Position numbers and translations under genes: made by a program. Below, piece by piece: positions 33,284-42,060 of a DNA stretch of 64,000 nt. The notes below the pieces were generated by a model. The model did no database searches. It worked only from the letters and a program-made list of their open reading frames with translations, and was not told the DNA's origin. Source of the DNA: SZUA-430 sp964638635 (GTDB lineage Bacteria; Pseudomonadota; Alphaproteobacteria; Micropepsales; Micropepsaceae); contig CAZXAQ010000003.1 in the NCBI GenBank assembly GCA_964638635.1, forward strand, positions 33,108-97,107. Direction: 5' to 3'. Numbering within the stretch: the first letter of the stretch is position 1; each line of letters opens with the position of its first letter.

Positions 33284-34021
33284 CTACCGGCCTGACCCCT
33301 GGCCCGCAAGCCGCTCGGCAAACCGCGCCCGCGCCTGTGGAACCGTGGCGCCGTGTTCCAGCGCCACCCGCTCCAGGAAAAACCCCGTCAGCGCCAATCC
33401 ATCCACAAGATCGTTGGGTGCACCCGCCCCGTCGTCTGGCGTTAAAAACCGCGGCAATTTCAACAGCCGGTCGCGATAGGGCTCGGCCGCACCCGCACTC
33501 ACGGCGCGTCCCGTTTTCGGCGACACGAAACGAAGATCGTCTGTGGTCCCCGTCACCGCGCATTGCGACAGGTCGAGCCCGAACCCCAAATCCTCAAGCA
33601 GCATCAACTCGAAGCGCACATAGTCGCCAACCCACGCCGGTGACGCATGCGCCGTGATCGACTGAAGCAGCGCGTCGAGCGCATCGAACACACGCACATG
33701 CAACTCGCGTTCGGGTAGCGTCGCCGCACAAACGGCGCAAGCCGAACTCAACCCCGCAAGCTTCAACGCATCGTCGAAGAACTGCGCAGCGCGCGCAGCC
33801 GCGAGCTCAATCGTGTAGCTGCCCAGCTGCTGATCGAGCCGCCCCCGCCAGTGCAGCTTCACGGCGTTGCCGGCCTCAAGCGCCCCCCTCAACCGCTTCG
33901 ACATCGCCCCGCGCACAAGCCCCAAATGCCGCCCGTGCTCGCGCGTCAAAGCCTCAAGTATCGCCCCGTTCTCGCCAAACGGCCGCAAGCCCAAAACGAT
34001 CCCGTCGTCGGTCCACTCCAT
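33284..34021 (-). CDS. recO: DNA repair protein RecO
   Basis: 245 residues from ATG 34021, giving the family N-terminus MEWTDDGIVLGLRPFGENGA; a start 12 bases earlier would add MRGV. The N-terminal OB fold (HGRHLGLVRGA, LEAGNAVKLHWRGRLDQQLG) and the C-terminal helical domain (FELMLLEDLGFGLDLSQCAVTG) are typical. RecO loads RecA onto SSB-coated DNA with RecR. Only one of the zinc-finger Cys is evident, as in many proteobacterial RecO. It is placed between era and parC, a usual alphaproteobacterial neighbourhood, with the YbjN-like gene inserted on the opposite strand. Confidence 0.92.
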   Translation of the reverse strand: MEWTDDGIVLGLRPFGENGAILEALTREHGRHLGLVRGAMSKRLRGALEAGNAVKLHWRGRLDQQLGSYTIELAAARAAQFFDDALKLAGLSSACAVCAATLPERELHVRVFDALDALLQSITAHASPAWVGDYVRFELMLLEDLGFGLDLSQCAVTGTTDDLRFVSPKTGRAVSAGAAEPYRDRLLKLPRFLTPDDGAGAPNDLVDGLALTGFFLERVALEHGATVPQARARFAERLAGQGSGR

Positions 34022-34167
34022 GACACCACGCATTGCACACCGCATGCGCGTGTCAAGGGAATTGGCGTGAGTGCAACGACCAGCGGTATCGTTGACGCAC
34101 CGTAGCCGGCTGTTACGGTTCAAATCCCCGCAACCCACACGGCCCTTAACAGGGGCTTGGAGCAATC

Positions 34168-34809
34168 ATGCGCCTCCTCACCATGACGGCCGCGGCACTG
34201 GCGCTCGCCGGTCTGTCGAGTTCTGCTTTCGCCGCGGAACCGCCGATCACCAATCCGAACCAGCTCGTCGAAAACGTGACGGCCGAGAGTATCGGCCAAC
34301 TCGTGACCGAACTCGGCGGACAAAACGTTCAGATCGTCGACACCGGAACGACGAAAGTAGTCACGTTCCAAGACGGCGGCTCGCCCTACAACTTCACGCC
34401 GACGGGATGCGATCAAAACGTCTGTACCGGCCTTTCGCTGCTTGTCGTCGTCGACAATTCGACGGCCAACCTTCCCGCCGAAACGCTCGTCAATGCCGCC
34501 AAGGAGAATCCGTTGCTGAGTTTCTTCAAGGTCGACAACACCAAGTTCGCGGTCGGCCGCATCGCCCTCGTCCGGGGCGGCGTGACCAAGAAACACCTCG
34601 CCTACGAACTCTCGCTCTTCGTGGTCGCCTATCGCGAAGCCAGAGAGAAGCTCGCGTCGGCGCTCATCACAAACTTCGTCCAGCCTGGCCCGTTCCAGCG
34701 CGCAAGCTTCGGGAACGGCACGCTGCGTGCGATCCGTGTACCGCCGGCCTTGGTGGAGCAACTCGTCCGCAACATGCCGCGCGACGAGCGGCCTGGCTTC
34801 CGGCGCTAA
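34168..34809 (+). CDS. Secreted YbjN-domain protein
   Basis: 213 residues with a signal peptide (MRLLTMTAAALALAGL, ending AFAAEPP) and GGAGCAATC before the ATG. The central VTELGGQNVQIVDTGTTKVV, YNFTPTGCDQNVCTGLSLLVVV and FFKVDNTKFAVGRIAL follow the YbjN (PF10722-like) pattern, including the GC-x-x-x-x-C pair. Function of exported YbjN proteins is not established. It is the only plus-strand gene within the recO-era interval, and its stop overlaps the era stop by 4 bases. Confidence 0.68.
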   Translation: MRLLTMTAAALALAGLSSSAFAAEPPITNPNQLVENVTAESIGQLVTELGGQNVQIVDTGTTKVVTFQDGGSPYNFTPTGCDQNVCTGLSLLVVVDNSTANLPAETLVNAAKENPLLSFFKVDNTKFAVGRIALVRGGVTKKHLAYELSLFVVAYREAREKLASALITNFVQPGPFQRASFGNGTLRAIRVPPALVEQLVRNMPRDERPGFRR

Positions 34810-35732
34810 GACTTCGGGCGCTCCAGCCCCATTTCACGATAGTGCGCGGGATCGTCGGCCCAGTTCTCGCGCACCTTCACATGCAGGAAGAGATGCACCT
34901 TGTGCCCGAACAGGGCCTCCATCTCCGCGCGCGCCGATGAGCCCAGTTCCTTGATCGACGCGCCGCCCTTGCCGAGTACGATGGCCTTCTGCCCGTCGCG
35001 CTCCACGAAGATCGTCTGCTCGACACGCGCAGACCCGTCCTTCATTTCGGTCCATTGCTCCGTCACGACCGTGGTCGCGTAAGGCAGTTCCTGATGCAGT
35101 CGGTCGTAGATCCGCTCCCGCGTGATCTCCGCCGCAAGCAGGCGCAGCGGAATGTCGGACGCCTGGTCCTCGGGATAGGCCCAAGGCCCGGCCGGCACAT
35201 GGGTGGCCAGATAGCGCACCAAGTCCGCGGTGCCGTCGCCCTTCTCAGCCGAGATCATGAACACGGCGTCGAACGCCGTCTCCGCGCGGAACCGGTCGAC
35301 CAACGGCAGCAGCAGGTCGCGCTTCACCGCATCGACCTTGTTCACGACCAACACCGCCGAGCGCTTCGTGTCCTTCAACCCCCGCACGATGCGCGCCGTA
35401 TCCTTCGCCGAAAACCCGTTCGGCTCGCGCAGCAGTTCCGGTGCGTCCACGATGAGGCAAACGAGATCGGCATCCGCCGCTCCCGCCCACGCGGCCTCGA
35501 CCATCGCCTTGTCGAGATTCCGCTTCGGCTCGAAGATGCCCGGCGTGTCGACCAGTACGATTTGGGACTGAGCTTCGATCACCACCCCGCGCACGCGCAT
35601 GCGGGTCGTTTGCACCTTGCGGCTGACGATCGAAACCTTTGACCCGACGAGGCGATTGACCAGCGTGGACTTGCCCGCGTTCGGCGCACCGATGATCGCA
35701 ACGAAACCGCAGCGTGTTCCCGCCGCGCTCAC
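34806..35732 (-). CDS. era: GTPase Era
   Basis: 308 residues. G1 GAPNAGKSTLVNRL, the switch with VQTTRMRVRG, G3 DTPGIFEPKR and G4 VVNKVDAVKR are all present, and the C-terminal KH domain includes IKELGSSARAEMEALFG. Era binds 16S rRNA and assists 30S assembly. Its ATG overlaps the rnc stop in an ATGA, indicating translational coupling in the lepB-rnc-era operon, which is the standard arrangement. Confidence 0.96.
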   Translation of the reverse strand: MSAAGTRCGFVAIIGAPNAGKSTLVNRLVGSKVSIVSRKVQTTRMRVRGVVIEAQSQIVLVDTPGIFEPKRNLDKAMVEAAWAGAADADLVCLIVDAPELLREPNGFSAKDTARIVRGLKDTKRSAVLVVNKVDAVKRDLLLPLVDRFRAETAFDAVFMISAEKGDGTADLVRYLATHVPAGPWAYPEDQASDIPLRLLAAEITRERIYDRLHQELPYATTVVTEQWTEMKDGSARVEQTIFVERDGQKAIVLGKGGASIKELGSSARAEMEALFGHKVHLFLHVKVRENWADDPAHYREMGLERPKS

Positions 35733-36478
35733 GCGCTCAGCCTTTGCATCAAGGCGCGCGCCGCCGCCTGCTCCGCCGAGCGTAAACTCAAGCCCTCACC
35801 CATCGCCGAATCGTGCCCCTTGACCGAAACCTCGACGGTGAAGCGCGGCGCGTGATCCGGTCCCTCGCGCCGCGACACCCGATAGGTCGGCGTGCCTAGC
35901 TTGCGCCCTTGCGCCCATTCCTGCAACGCGTTCTTCGGATCGCGCAAATCGCCCGTGACTTCGCTCATCAAGGGCTGCCAGTGCTTCACGACGAACTTGC
36001 GCGCCGCCTCGATGCCGCCGTCGAGGTAAAGCGCGCCGATCACCGCCTCGCACGCATCGCCCAGGATCGCGGCCTTCTTGCGCCCGCCGGAGCGTTCCTC
36101 CGACGGTGCGAGGATGAGCTCCCGGTCGATGCCGGCAAGTTCCGCCACCCGCGCGCAGGTTTCCATCCGGACGAGCGCGTTCAGCTTCAGCGCCAGCGAC
36201 CCTTCCTTCTCGTGCGGAAACTGCTCGATCAAAAGCTCCGAGATGATGAGCCCAAGCACGCGGTCGCCCAGGAACTCCAGCCGCTCGTTGTCCGCGCCGC
36301 CCGCGCTCGAATGCGTGAGCGCGCGCGTCAGCAGGCCCGCGCTCTTGAAGCGGCGCCCGAAGCGAACCGTGTTGGCCTTGCCGTCGCTCTTGCGCGCCTT
36401 AGCCGATGCTGTGGAAGAAGCGCCCGTAGCGGATTGCCGCCGGCCACTTCCAGAATTCCCAGATTTGCGCGCTACCAT
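35729..36478 (-). CDS. rnc: Ribonuclease III
   Basis: 249 residues. The RNase III signature NERLEFLGDRVLGLI carries the catalytic acidic residues, followed by ILGDACEAVIGALYLDGG; the C-terminal dsRNA-binding domain begins PKNALQEWAQGRKLG. It processes rRNA and structured mRNA. The first ~26 residues (Ser/Gly-rich) are encoded in another frame across the end of lepB, an overlap of 80 bases. No ATG, GTG or TTG occurs downstream before the conserved domain, so the upstream ATG at 36478 is accepted although it lacks a clear ribosome site. Confidence 0.95.
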   Translation of the reverse strand: MVARKSGNSGSGRRQSATGASSTASAKARKSDGKANTVRFGRRFKSAGLLTRALTHSSAGGADNERLEFLGDRVLGLIISELLIEQFPHEKEGSLALKLNALVRMETCARVAELAGIDRELILAPSEERSGGRKKAAILGDACEAVIGALYLDGGIEAARKFVVKHWQPLMSEVTGDLRDPKNALQEWAQGRKLGTPTYRVSRREGPDHAPRFTVEVSVKGHDSAMGEGLSLRSAEQAAARALMQRLSA

Positions 36479-37148
36479 CGGTCGAGAAAAAGATCATGTC
36501 GGCCCGGCCGACGAGGTTTTCTGCGGGAACAAATCCGACGCCGCTGTCCGGGATACGGCTGTCGTTCGAATTATCGCGGTTGTCGCCCATCATAAAGTAG
36601 TGGCCGGGCGGAACAACGAATTCCTGCGTGTTGTCCGCGCCCGGCTTATCGGGCTCGCGGTCCAAGATATAGTGCTGAACGCCGTTCGGCAGCGTCTCGC
36701 GATAGCGCGGTACGCGCTCCTCGCCGTAGGGCGTTTCCTGCACGAAATCGTCGACGCGCTCCAGCTTGCACGGCGAACCATTGATGTGCAGCACGCCGTC
36801 GATCATCTGAATACGGTCGCCGGGCAAGCCGACCACGCGCTTGATGTAGTCCTCCCACGGCCGCGCCGGCAGACGAAACACCGCGACGTCGCCGCGTTCG
36901 GGCTCCGCCGCCCACACGCGGCCGGAGAACATCTCGGGCGAGTACGGGAACGAGTGCTTGGAATAGCCGTACGAGAACTTCGTCACGAACAGATAGTCGC
37001 CGACCAGCAACGTGTCCTCCATCGAGGTGGAGGGAATGTTGAAGGGCTGAAACAGAAACGTCCGGATGATCACCGCAATCAGCAGCGCATAGGCGACGGT
37101 TTTAAGCGCCTCGAAAGGCCACGACGCGCCCAGCCGTTCGTTGTCCAT
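36399..37148 (-). CDS. lepB: Signal peptidase I (copy 1)
   Basis: 249 residues from ATG 37148 with GAAGGGGACCTG upstream. A single N-terminal membrane segment (TVAYALLIAVIIRTFLF) is followed by the catalytic Ser42 in IPSTSMEDTL and Lys103 in DYIKRVVGLPGD. The conserved MGDNRDNSNDSR box is present. It cleaves signal peptides of exported proteins at the periplasmic face. It is in operon with rnc and era downstream and lies 43 bases after a second signal peptidase gene with matching architecture. Confidence 0.95.
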   Translation of the reverse strand: MDNERLGASWPFEALKTVAYALLIAVIIRTFLFQPFNIPSTSMEDTLLVGDYLFVTKFSYGYSKHSFPYSPEMFSGRVWAAEPERGDVAVFRLPARPWEDYIKRVVGLPGDRIQMIDGVLHINGSPCKLERVDDFVQETPYGEERVPRYRETLPNGVQHYILDREPDKPGADNTQEFVVPPGHYFMMGDNRDNSNDSRIPDSGVGFVPAENLVGRADMIFFSTDGSAQIWEFWKWPAAIRYGRFFHSIG

Positions 37149-37191
37149 CAGGTCCCCTTCACGCATCGGTCCAGGACCGCAGCAGCCGCGC

Positions 37192-37947
37192 TCAGTCGAT
37201 CAGATTCAGCATGCGGCTGTAGCGGATGGCGAACGGCCACTTCCACACTTCCCACAGCTGCGCCGACCCGTCGTGCGAAAAGAACACCAACTCCGCGCGC
37301 CCGACCAGATTCTGCTCCGGCACGAAGCCCACGCTGCCGCGGCTGTCGTTCGAGTTGTCGCGGTTGTCGCCCATCATGAAGTATTTCCCGGGCGGCACTT
37401 TGAACTCTTCCGTCTCGTCCATCTGTCCGACTTCGTCACGCTTTAGGATGATATGCTTCACCCCGTTGGGTAGCGTTTCGTAGAAGCGCCGGACATGAAC
37501 TTCGCTGCCGTCCTCCGCGATCTCCACGCGGTCGTCCGTCCGTTCCAACTTCACCGGCGCGCCGTTGATGTGCAGCAGGCCGTCGATCATCTGAACGCGA
37601 TCGCCCGGCAACCCGATGACGCGCTTGATGTAGTCCTGGGTCGGATCGGGCGGGTAGCGGAACACGACGACGTCGCCGCGCTCGGCCGGCCGGTCCATCA
37701 CGCGGCCCGCAAACGCGACTGGCGTGAAGAACGGAAACGAATACTGCGAATAGCCGTATGTGAACTTCGACACGAACAGGTAGTCGCCGATTTCGAGCGT
37801 GCCTTCCATCGACGACGACGGAATGCGGAACGGCTGAAACAGCAGCGTCGGCATGAACAGAAAGAAGAACGCCGCGATGCCGAGCGTCTTGTAGGTCTCG
37901 ACAGCCACGTTCGTGCGCCACCACGGCTTCTCAGTCTCGGACGTCAT
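37192..37947 (-). CDS. Signal peptidase I (copy 2, tandem paralogue)
   Basis: 251 residues from ATG 37947 (an ATG 12 bases upstream is also possible). One N-terminal membrane segment (TLGIAAFFFLFMPTLLF), catalytic Ser46 in IPSSSMEGTL and Lys108 in DYIKRVIGLPGD, and the MGDNRDNSNDSRGSVGFVP box are intact, so it should be active. It shares long stretches with copy 1 (GDYLFV-KF-YGYS, PNGV, DGSAQ-WE-WKWP-AIRY), which indicates tandem duplication. Division of labour between the two is unknown. acpS lies further upstream, separated by 115 bases. Confidence 0.93.
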   Translation of the reverse strand: MTSETEKPWWRTNVAVETYKTLGIAAFFFLFMPTLLFQPFRIPSSSMEGTLEIGDYLFVSKFTYGYSQYSFPFFTPVAFAGRVMDRPAERGDVVVFRYPPDPTQDYIKRVIGLPGDRVQMIDGLLHINGAPVKLERTDDRVEIAEDGSEVHVRRFYETLPNGVKHIILKRDEVGQMDETEEFKVPPGKYFMMGDNRDNSNDSRGSVGFVPEQNLVGRAELVFFSHDGSAQLWEVWKWPFAIRYSRMLNLID

Positions 37948-38062
37948 ACGCGTTCCCATGCAAAACTCGAGCCCATCAGAGATGAGGTTTCGGCGCAAAA
38001 CTGTCAATTCGCCAGGTGTTACAGCCCGTTAACAACCGCACGGATAACCGCCGAAAACGGCG

Positions 38063-38473
38063 TCACTGAGGCAAATCTGCCGGGACCGCCGAAATGATCA
38101 CAATCGCTTGGGCCAGCGGGAAATCGTCCGTAATCGACAGGTCGATCTGCGCCCGCATGCCCTTTGGTGTTATCTCCGCCAGCCGCGCCGCCGCCCCACC
38201 CGTCAGCGCCATCGTGGGCTTGCCCGAGCGCATATTCACGACGCCCAGGTCGCGCCAATAGACGCTTTTGCGAAAACCGGTGCCCAACGCCTTGGAACAC
38301 GCCTCCTTCGCCGCAAAGCGCTTCGCATAGGACGCCGCGCGATTCTTCCGCCCCTCCGACTTGCGCTGCTCGACCTCGGTGAACAACCGCTGCACGAATC
38401 TGTCGCCGAACTTCTCCAGTGTGGCTTCGATGCGCCGGATGTCGATCAAGTCGCTGCCGATACCGATGATCAT
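38063..38473 (-). CDS. acpS: Holo-[acyl-carrier-protein] synthase
   Basis: 136 residues. MIIGIGSDLIDIRRIE contains the metal-binding Asp8, and FAAKEACSKALGTGF contains the conserved Glu and Lys of group I phosphopantetheinyl transferases. It moves 4'-phosphopantetheine from CoA to the acyl carrier protein. Its ATG overlaps the pdxJ stop by 4 bases, in the standard pdxJ-acpS pair. Confidence 0.95.
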   Translation of the reverse strand: MIIGIGSDLIDIRRIEATLEKFGDRFVQRLFTEVEQRKSEGRKNRAASYAKRFAAKEACSKALGTGFRKSVYWRDLGVVNMRSGKPTMALTGGAAARLAEITPKGMRAQIDLSITDDFPLAQAIVIISAVPADLPQ

Positions 38474-39234
38474 GCGAACTGCGCCCCGCCACCGCCGCGC
38501 GCTTCGTCCATCAACTGCCGCATCCGCCGGATCGACGCGTCGAATCCGGTGAAGATCGCCTCGCCGACCAGGAAGTGCCCGATGTTGAGTTCGACGATTT
38601 CCGGGATCGCCGCAACCGGCCCAACCGTCTCGAAACTGAGCCCATGTCCCGCATGCACTTCGAGCCCCAACCGCACCGCTTCCTTCGCACCCGCTTTCAA
38701 CCGCGCCAAAATCTTGTCCCGCTCGGCGAAGTCGCCATGCGCATGCGCCTCGCAATAGGCACCGGTGTGCAACTCGACGACATGCGCGCCAAGCGCCTTC
38801 GCGACCGCAAGCTGCACGGGGTTCGCTTCCACAAACAGCGACACACGAATTTTCGCCGCAGCGAGTTCACGCACGAACGGCGCCAAGTGATTGTGCCCCG
38901 CCGCAACGTCGAGCCCGCCCTCCGTCGTGCGCTCCTCGCGCCGTTCCGGCACCAGACACACCGCATGCGGCTTGTGCCTGAGCGCGATCGTCAGCATCTC
39001 CTCCGTCGCCGCCATCTCGAGATTGAGTGGCTTGTCGATCTCGCGCGCCAGCCGCTCGATATCCTCGTCGCTAATGTGCCGCCGGTCCTCGCGCAGATGC
39101 GCCGTGATGCCGTCAGCGCCGGCACCCACCGCCATCTGCGCCGCGCGGAGCGGATCGGGATGCTTGCCGCCACGCGCATTCCGGATGGTCGCGACGTGGT
39201 CGATGTTCACGCCAAGGCGCAGGTGCCGGCTCAT
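38470..39234 (-). CDS. pdxJ: Pyridoxine 5'-phosphate synthase
   Basis: 254 residues. LGVNIDHVATIRNARGG is the family N-terminus; DGITAHLREDRRHISD, VCLVPERREERTTEGGLDV and VELHTGAYCEAH complete the TIM-barrel active-site pattern, with GHGL and ELNIGHFLVGEAIFTG at the end. It condenses 3-amino-2-oxopropyl phosphate with deoxyxylulose 5-phosphate in vitamin B6 synthesis. It overlaps pyrE upstream and acpS downstream by 4 bases each, so all three are translationally coupled. Confidence 0.96.
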   Translation of the reverse strand: MSRHLRLGVNIDHVATIRNARGGKHPDPLRAAQMAVGAGADGITAHLREDRRHISDEDIERLAREIDKPLNLEMAATEEMLTIALRHKPHAVCLVPERREERTTEGGLDVAAGHNHLAPFVRELAAAKIRVSLFVEANPVQLAVAKALGAHVVELHTGAYCEAHAHGDFAERDKILARLKAGAKEAVRLGLEVHAGHGLSFETVGPVAAIPEIVELNIGHFLVGEAIFTGFDASIRRMRQLMDEARGGGGAQFA

Positions 39235-39815
39235 TTCAATCCCCTACTCCCGGGCTTCACCGCCGGCGTCCCCGCGAGATGCTTCGGCAGCTTGTCCGCT
39301 TCCCACGACGCTACCTTAATGCGCGCGAGTGGAATGAACGGCACATCGAACTTCGCCGCACCGCCGGACCGGTCGATCAGCGCCGCCAACGCCAACACCT
39401 TCGCGCCGGTCTTCTGCACCGCCTCGATGCACTCACGCGACGACAGCCCCGTGGACACGACGTCCTCGACGATCACCACATTCATCGTCTCATCGAGATG
39501 AAAATTTCGGCGAAGCTGAAACACGCCGTCCTGCCGCTCGACGAACATCGCGGGCAATCCCAGATGCCGCGCCGTCTCGTAGCCCGGAATAATCCCGCCG
39601 ACCGCGGGCGAGACGATCGCATCAACGCGCTTCTTCACCTTCGTCTTGATCAACCCGGCCAGCGCCTTGCACAGCTTCGCCGTCCGCTTCGGATACTGAA
39701 ACACCAACGCCTTCTGCAGAAACGTGTCCGAGTGCCGGCCCGACGAGAGAATAAAATGTCCTTTGAGCAGTGCGCCCGCTTTCTGAAATTCGCCAAGCAC
39801 TTGTTCAGGCGTCAT
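39231..39815 (-). CDS. pyrE: Orotate phosphoribosyltransferase
   Basis: 194 residues from ATG 39815; a TTG at 39821 has a better-spaced GGAG and is an alternative. The PRPP-binding motif VVIVEDVVSTGLSS is clear, and HFILSSGRHSDTF, SPAVGGIIPGYETARHLG and VFQLRRNFHLD are as in PyrE. It forms orotidine 5'-phosphate from orotate and PRPP in pyrimidine synthesis. The start lies within a few bases of the rsh stop (they overlap), and its own stop overlaps pdxJ. Confidence 0.95.
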   Translation of the reverse strand: MTPEQVLGEFQKAGALLKGHFILSSGRHSDTFLQKALVFQYPKRTAKLCKALAGLIKTKVKKRVDAIVSPAVGGIIPGYETARHLGLPAMFVERQDGVFQLRRNFHLDETMNVVIVEDVVSTGLSSRECIEAVQKTGAKVLALAALIDRSGGAAKFDVPFIPLARIKVASWEADKLPKHLAGTPAVKPGSRGLK

Positions 39816-41973
39816 GAGCAATCAGTTCTCCGTGTGGCCGGTCGACGGCGTTGATGGAAGGCGAGGCACGCAAGCCCGTCACGATGTCGGCCAAATGCTT
39901 CGCATCCCGCACCTCGACATCGACGAGCATGTCGAACACCAACGGCGCACGTCCCACGATCTTCAAGTTCGTGATGTTGCCGCCATGCTGCGCGATCGAG
40001 TTGCACATATTGGCGAGCGCCCCGGCCTCGTTGTTGACGGCGACTTTCAGCCGCCCGACCTGCACCTCGTTCGCCGCATCGGGCGACCATTTGAGGTCGA
40101 GCCATCGGTCCAAATGCTCCTGCTGAGCCGCAAGCTGGTCGCAATCGATCGTGTGCACCACAACGCCCTGGCCCTGCGTAATCACGCCGACAATGCGGTC
40201 GCCGACGAGCGGCTGGCAGCACGGCGCCAAATGATAGCCGAGCCCCGCAGCCAGGCCTTCGATCGGAATCGCGTTACGCTTCGACGGTTTGCGCGTGATC
40301 CAGCTTGTCCAGCTGGTGAGTGGCGACTCGTCCCCTTTGAGACCGGGAAACACCGCCTTCACGACGTCCGCCGCGCTGACCAAACCTTCTGCCAGATGCG
40401 CATAGACATCCTCGGCCTTCGCGAGCTTCAGCTTCTTCAGCGCCGCCGTCAGCGACTTCTCCGAGAACTCCTGCCCCGCATCGCGGAACGCCTTCTCCAG
40501 GATCGCGCGGCCCATCCGCTGATGTTCGAGCTTCTCGGCGTTCTTCAAGAACCGCCGGATCGCCGAACGCGCCTTGCCGGTCACGACCATCTGCTCCCAA
40601 ACCGCAGACGGTCCCTGCTTCGGCGAGCGGATGATCTCGACGCTGTTGCCGTTCTTGAGCTTCGTCGACAGCGGCACGTGCCGCCCGTCGATCTTCGCAC
40701 CCACGCACGTGTCGCCGACGTCGGTGTGCACCGCGTAGGCAAAGTCGATCGGCGTCGCGCCCCGCGGCAGCGCGATGAGCGCACCCTTCGGCGTGAAACA
40801 GAACACCTGATCGTGGAAGAGCTCAAGCCGCGTGTGAAGCAAAAACTCTTCCGGCGTATCGCCCACCTTTAGCGATTCGATCAGCGACCGCAGCGACTCA
40901 TAGGCATCGATACTCGCAAGCGGCTGCCCGCTGTTCAGCTTGTCCTTATAGCTCCAATGCGCCGCAATCCCGCGCTCGGCGATTTCGTGCATTTCCTCGG
41001 TACGGATTTGCAACTCGATACGCTGGTTCTCCGGCCCCACGATCTCGGTGTGCAGCGAACGGTAATTGTTCGTCTTGGGGAGCGAAATGTAATCCTTGAA
41101 CCGCCCCGGCACATGCCGCCACGTGGAGTGAATAACGCCGAGCGCCCGGTAGCAGTCCTCGACCGAGTTCACGACGACCCGTAGCGCGAAAATGTCGGAG
41201 AGCTGATCGAACGTCTGCTCCTTCTCCTCCATCTTGCGCCAAATCGAGTACGGCTTCTTCTCCCGCCCGCTAACCTCGGCCTCGATCCCATATTCGGACA
41301 GCTTGCGCTTCAGCGTTTGCGACAGGCGCTCGGTCACAGCGCTGGTCTTCTTGCGGAACTCGGCCAGCCGGTTCATCACCGACATGCGCATATCGGGATT
41401 GATTTCCTCGAAGGCAAGATCTTCGAGTTCGTCGCGGAAATTCTGCATCCCCATGCGGCCCGCTAGCGGCGCGTAGATTTCCATCGTCTCGGTCGCAATG
41501 CGTTTGCGCCGGTCTTCCTTCTTTATCGACTTCAACGTGCGCATGTTGTGCAGACGGTCGGCGAGCTTGACGAGCAGCACCCGCACGTCGTGGCTCATCG
41601 CCAGCATGAACTTGCGGAAATTCTCCGCCTGCTTCGTCTCTTCCGATTGAATCTCAAGCTTCGAAAGCTTCGTGACGCCGTCGACGAGACCCGCGATCTC
41701 ACGCCCGAACTGCTTCTCGATCTCTTCGAACGTGGCGCCCGTGTCCTCGATCGTGTCGTGCAGCAGCGCGGTGACGATCGTGGCTTCGTCCAAATTGAGG
41801 TCGGTCAGAATGCCGGCGACCTCCAGCGGATGCGAAAAATACGGATCGCCCGAGTCGCGCTTCTGATTGCCGTGCGCCTTGATGCCGAACACGTAAGCGC
41901 GGTTCAGCAAATCCTCGTCCGCATCGGGCGAGTACGCTTTGACCCGTTCGACGAGTTCGAACTGCCGCATCAT
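39805..41973 (-). CDS. rsh: Bifunctional (p)ppGpp synthetase/hydrolase (RelA/SpoT homologue)
   Basis: 722 residues. GAGGAG lies 9 bases before the first of two adjacent ATGs. The N-terminal HD hydrolase has LLHDTIEDTGATFEEIE and LADRLHNMRTL. The synthetase domain has EKKPYSIWRKMEEK, RFKDYISLPKTNNYRSLHT and IELQIRTEEMHEIAERG. The TGS domain is at ALIALPRGATPIDFAYAVHT, and a C-terminal ACT domain is at LKVAVNNEAGALANM. Hydrolase motifs are intact, so it is the single bifunctional Rsh expected in Alphaproteobacteria. It lies between rpoZ and pyrE, as is usual. Confidence 0.96.
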   Translation of the reverse strand: MMRQFELVERVKAYSPDADEDLLNRAYVFGIKAHGNQKRDSGDPYFSHPLEVAGILTDLNLDEATIVTALLHDTIEDTGATFEEIEKQFGREIAGLVDGVTKLSKLEIQSEETKQAENFRKFMLAMSHDVRVLLVKLADRLHNMRTLKSIKKEDRRKRIATETMEIYAPLAGRMGMQNFRDELEDLAFEEINPDMRMSVMNRLAEFRKKTSAVTERLSQTLKRKLSEYGIEAEVSGREKKPYSIWRKMEEKEQTFDQLSDIFALRVVVNSVEDCYRALGVIHSTWRHVPGRFKDYISLPKTNNYRSLHTEIVGPENQRIELQIRTEEMHEIAERGIAAHWSYKDKLNSGQPLASIDAYESLRSLIESLKVGDTPEEFLLHTRLELFHDQVFCFTPKGALIALPRGATPIDFAYAVHTDVGDTCVGAKIDGRHVPLSTKLKNGNSVEIIRSPKQGPSAVWEQMVVTGKARSAIRRFLKNAEKLEHQRMGRAILEKAFRDAGQEFSEKSLTAALKKLKLAKAEDVYAHLAEGLVSAADVVKAVFPGLKGDESPLTSWTSWITRKPSKRNAIPIEGLAAGLGYHLAPCCQPLVGDRIVGVITQGQGVVVHTIDCDQLAAQQEHLDRWLDLKWSPDAANEVQVGRLKVAVNNEAGALANMCNSIAQHGGNITNLKIVGRAPLVFDMLVDVEVRDAKHLADIVTGLRASPSINAVDRPHGELIAHDA

Positions 41974-42060
41974 GGGACGAAACTCCTCATGACGCGGCGC
42001 ATATCTTGGAGAACCGAAAGCCGCCCCTTCGGCGGCACAAGGACAGCCAGCTTGCCTGGT

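Noticed and set aside
31303..33657. A 784-codon open frame on the plus strand opposite parC and recO
   Set aside because: It is antisense to two unmistakable genes and its translation is Arg/His/Leu-rich with no recognisable domain; long antisense frames are expected at this GC content.
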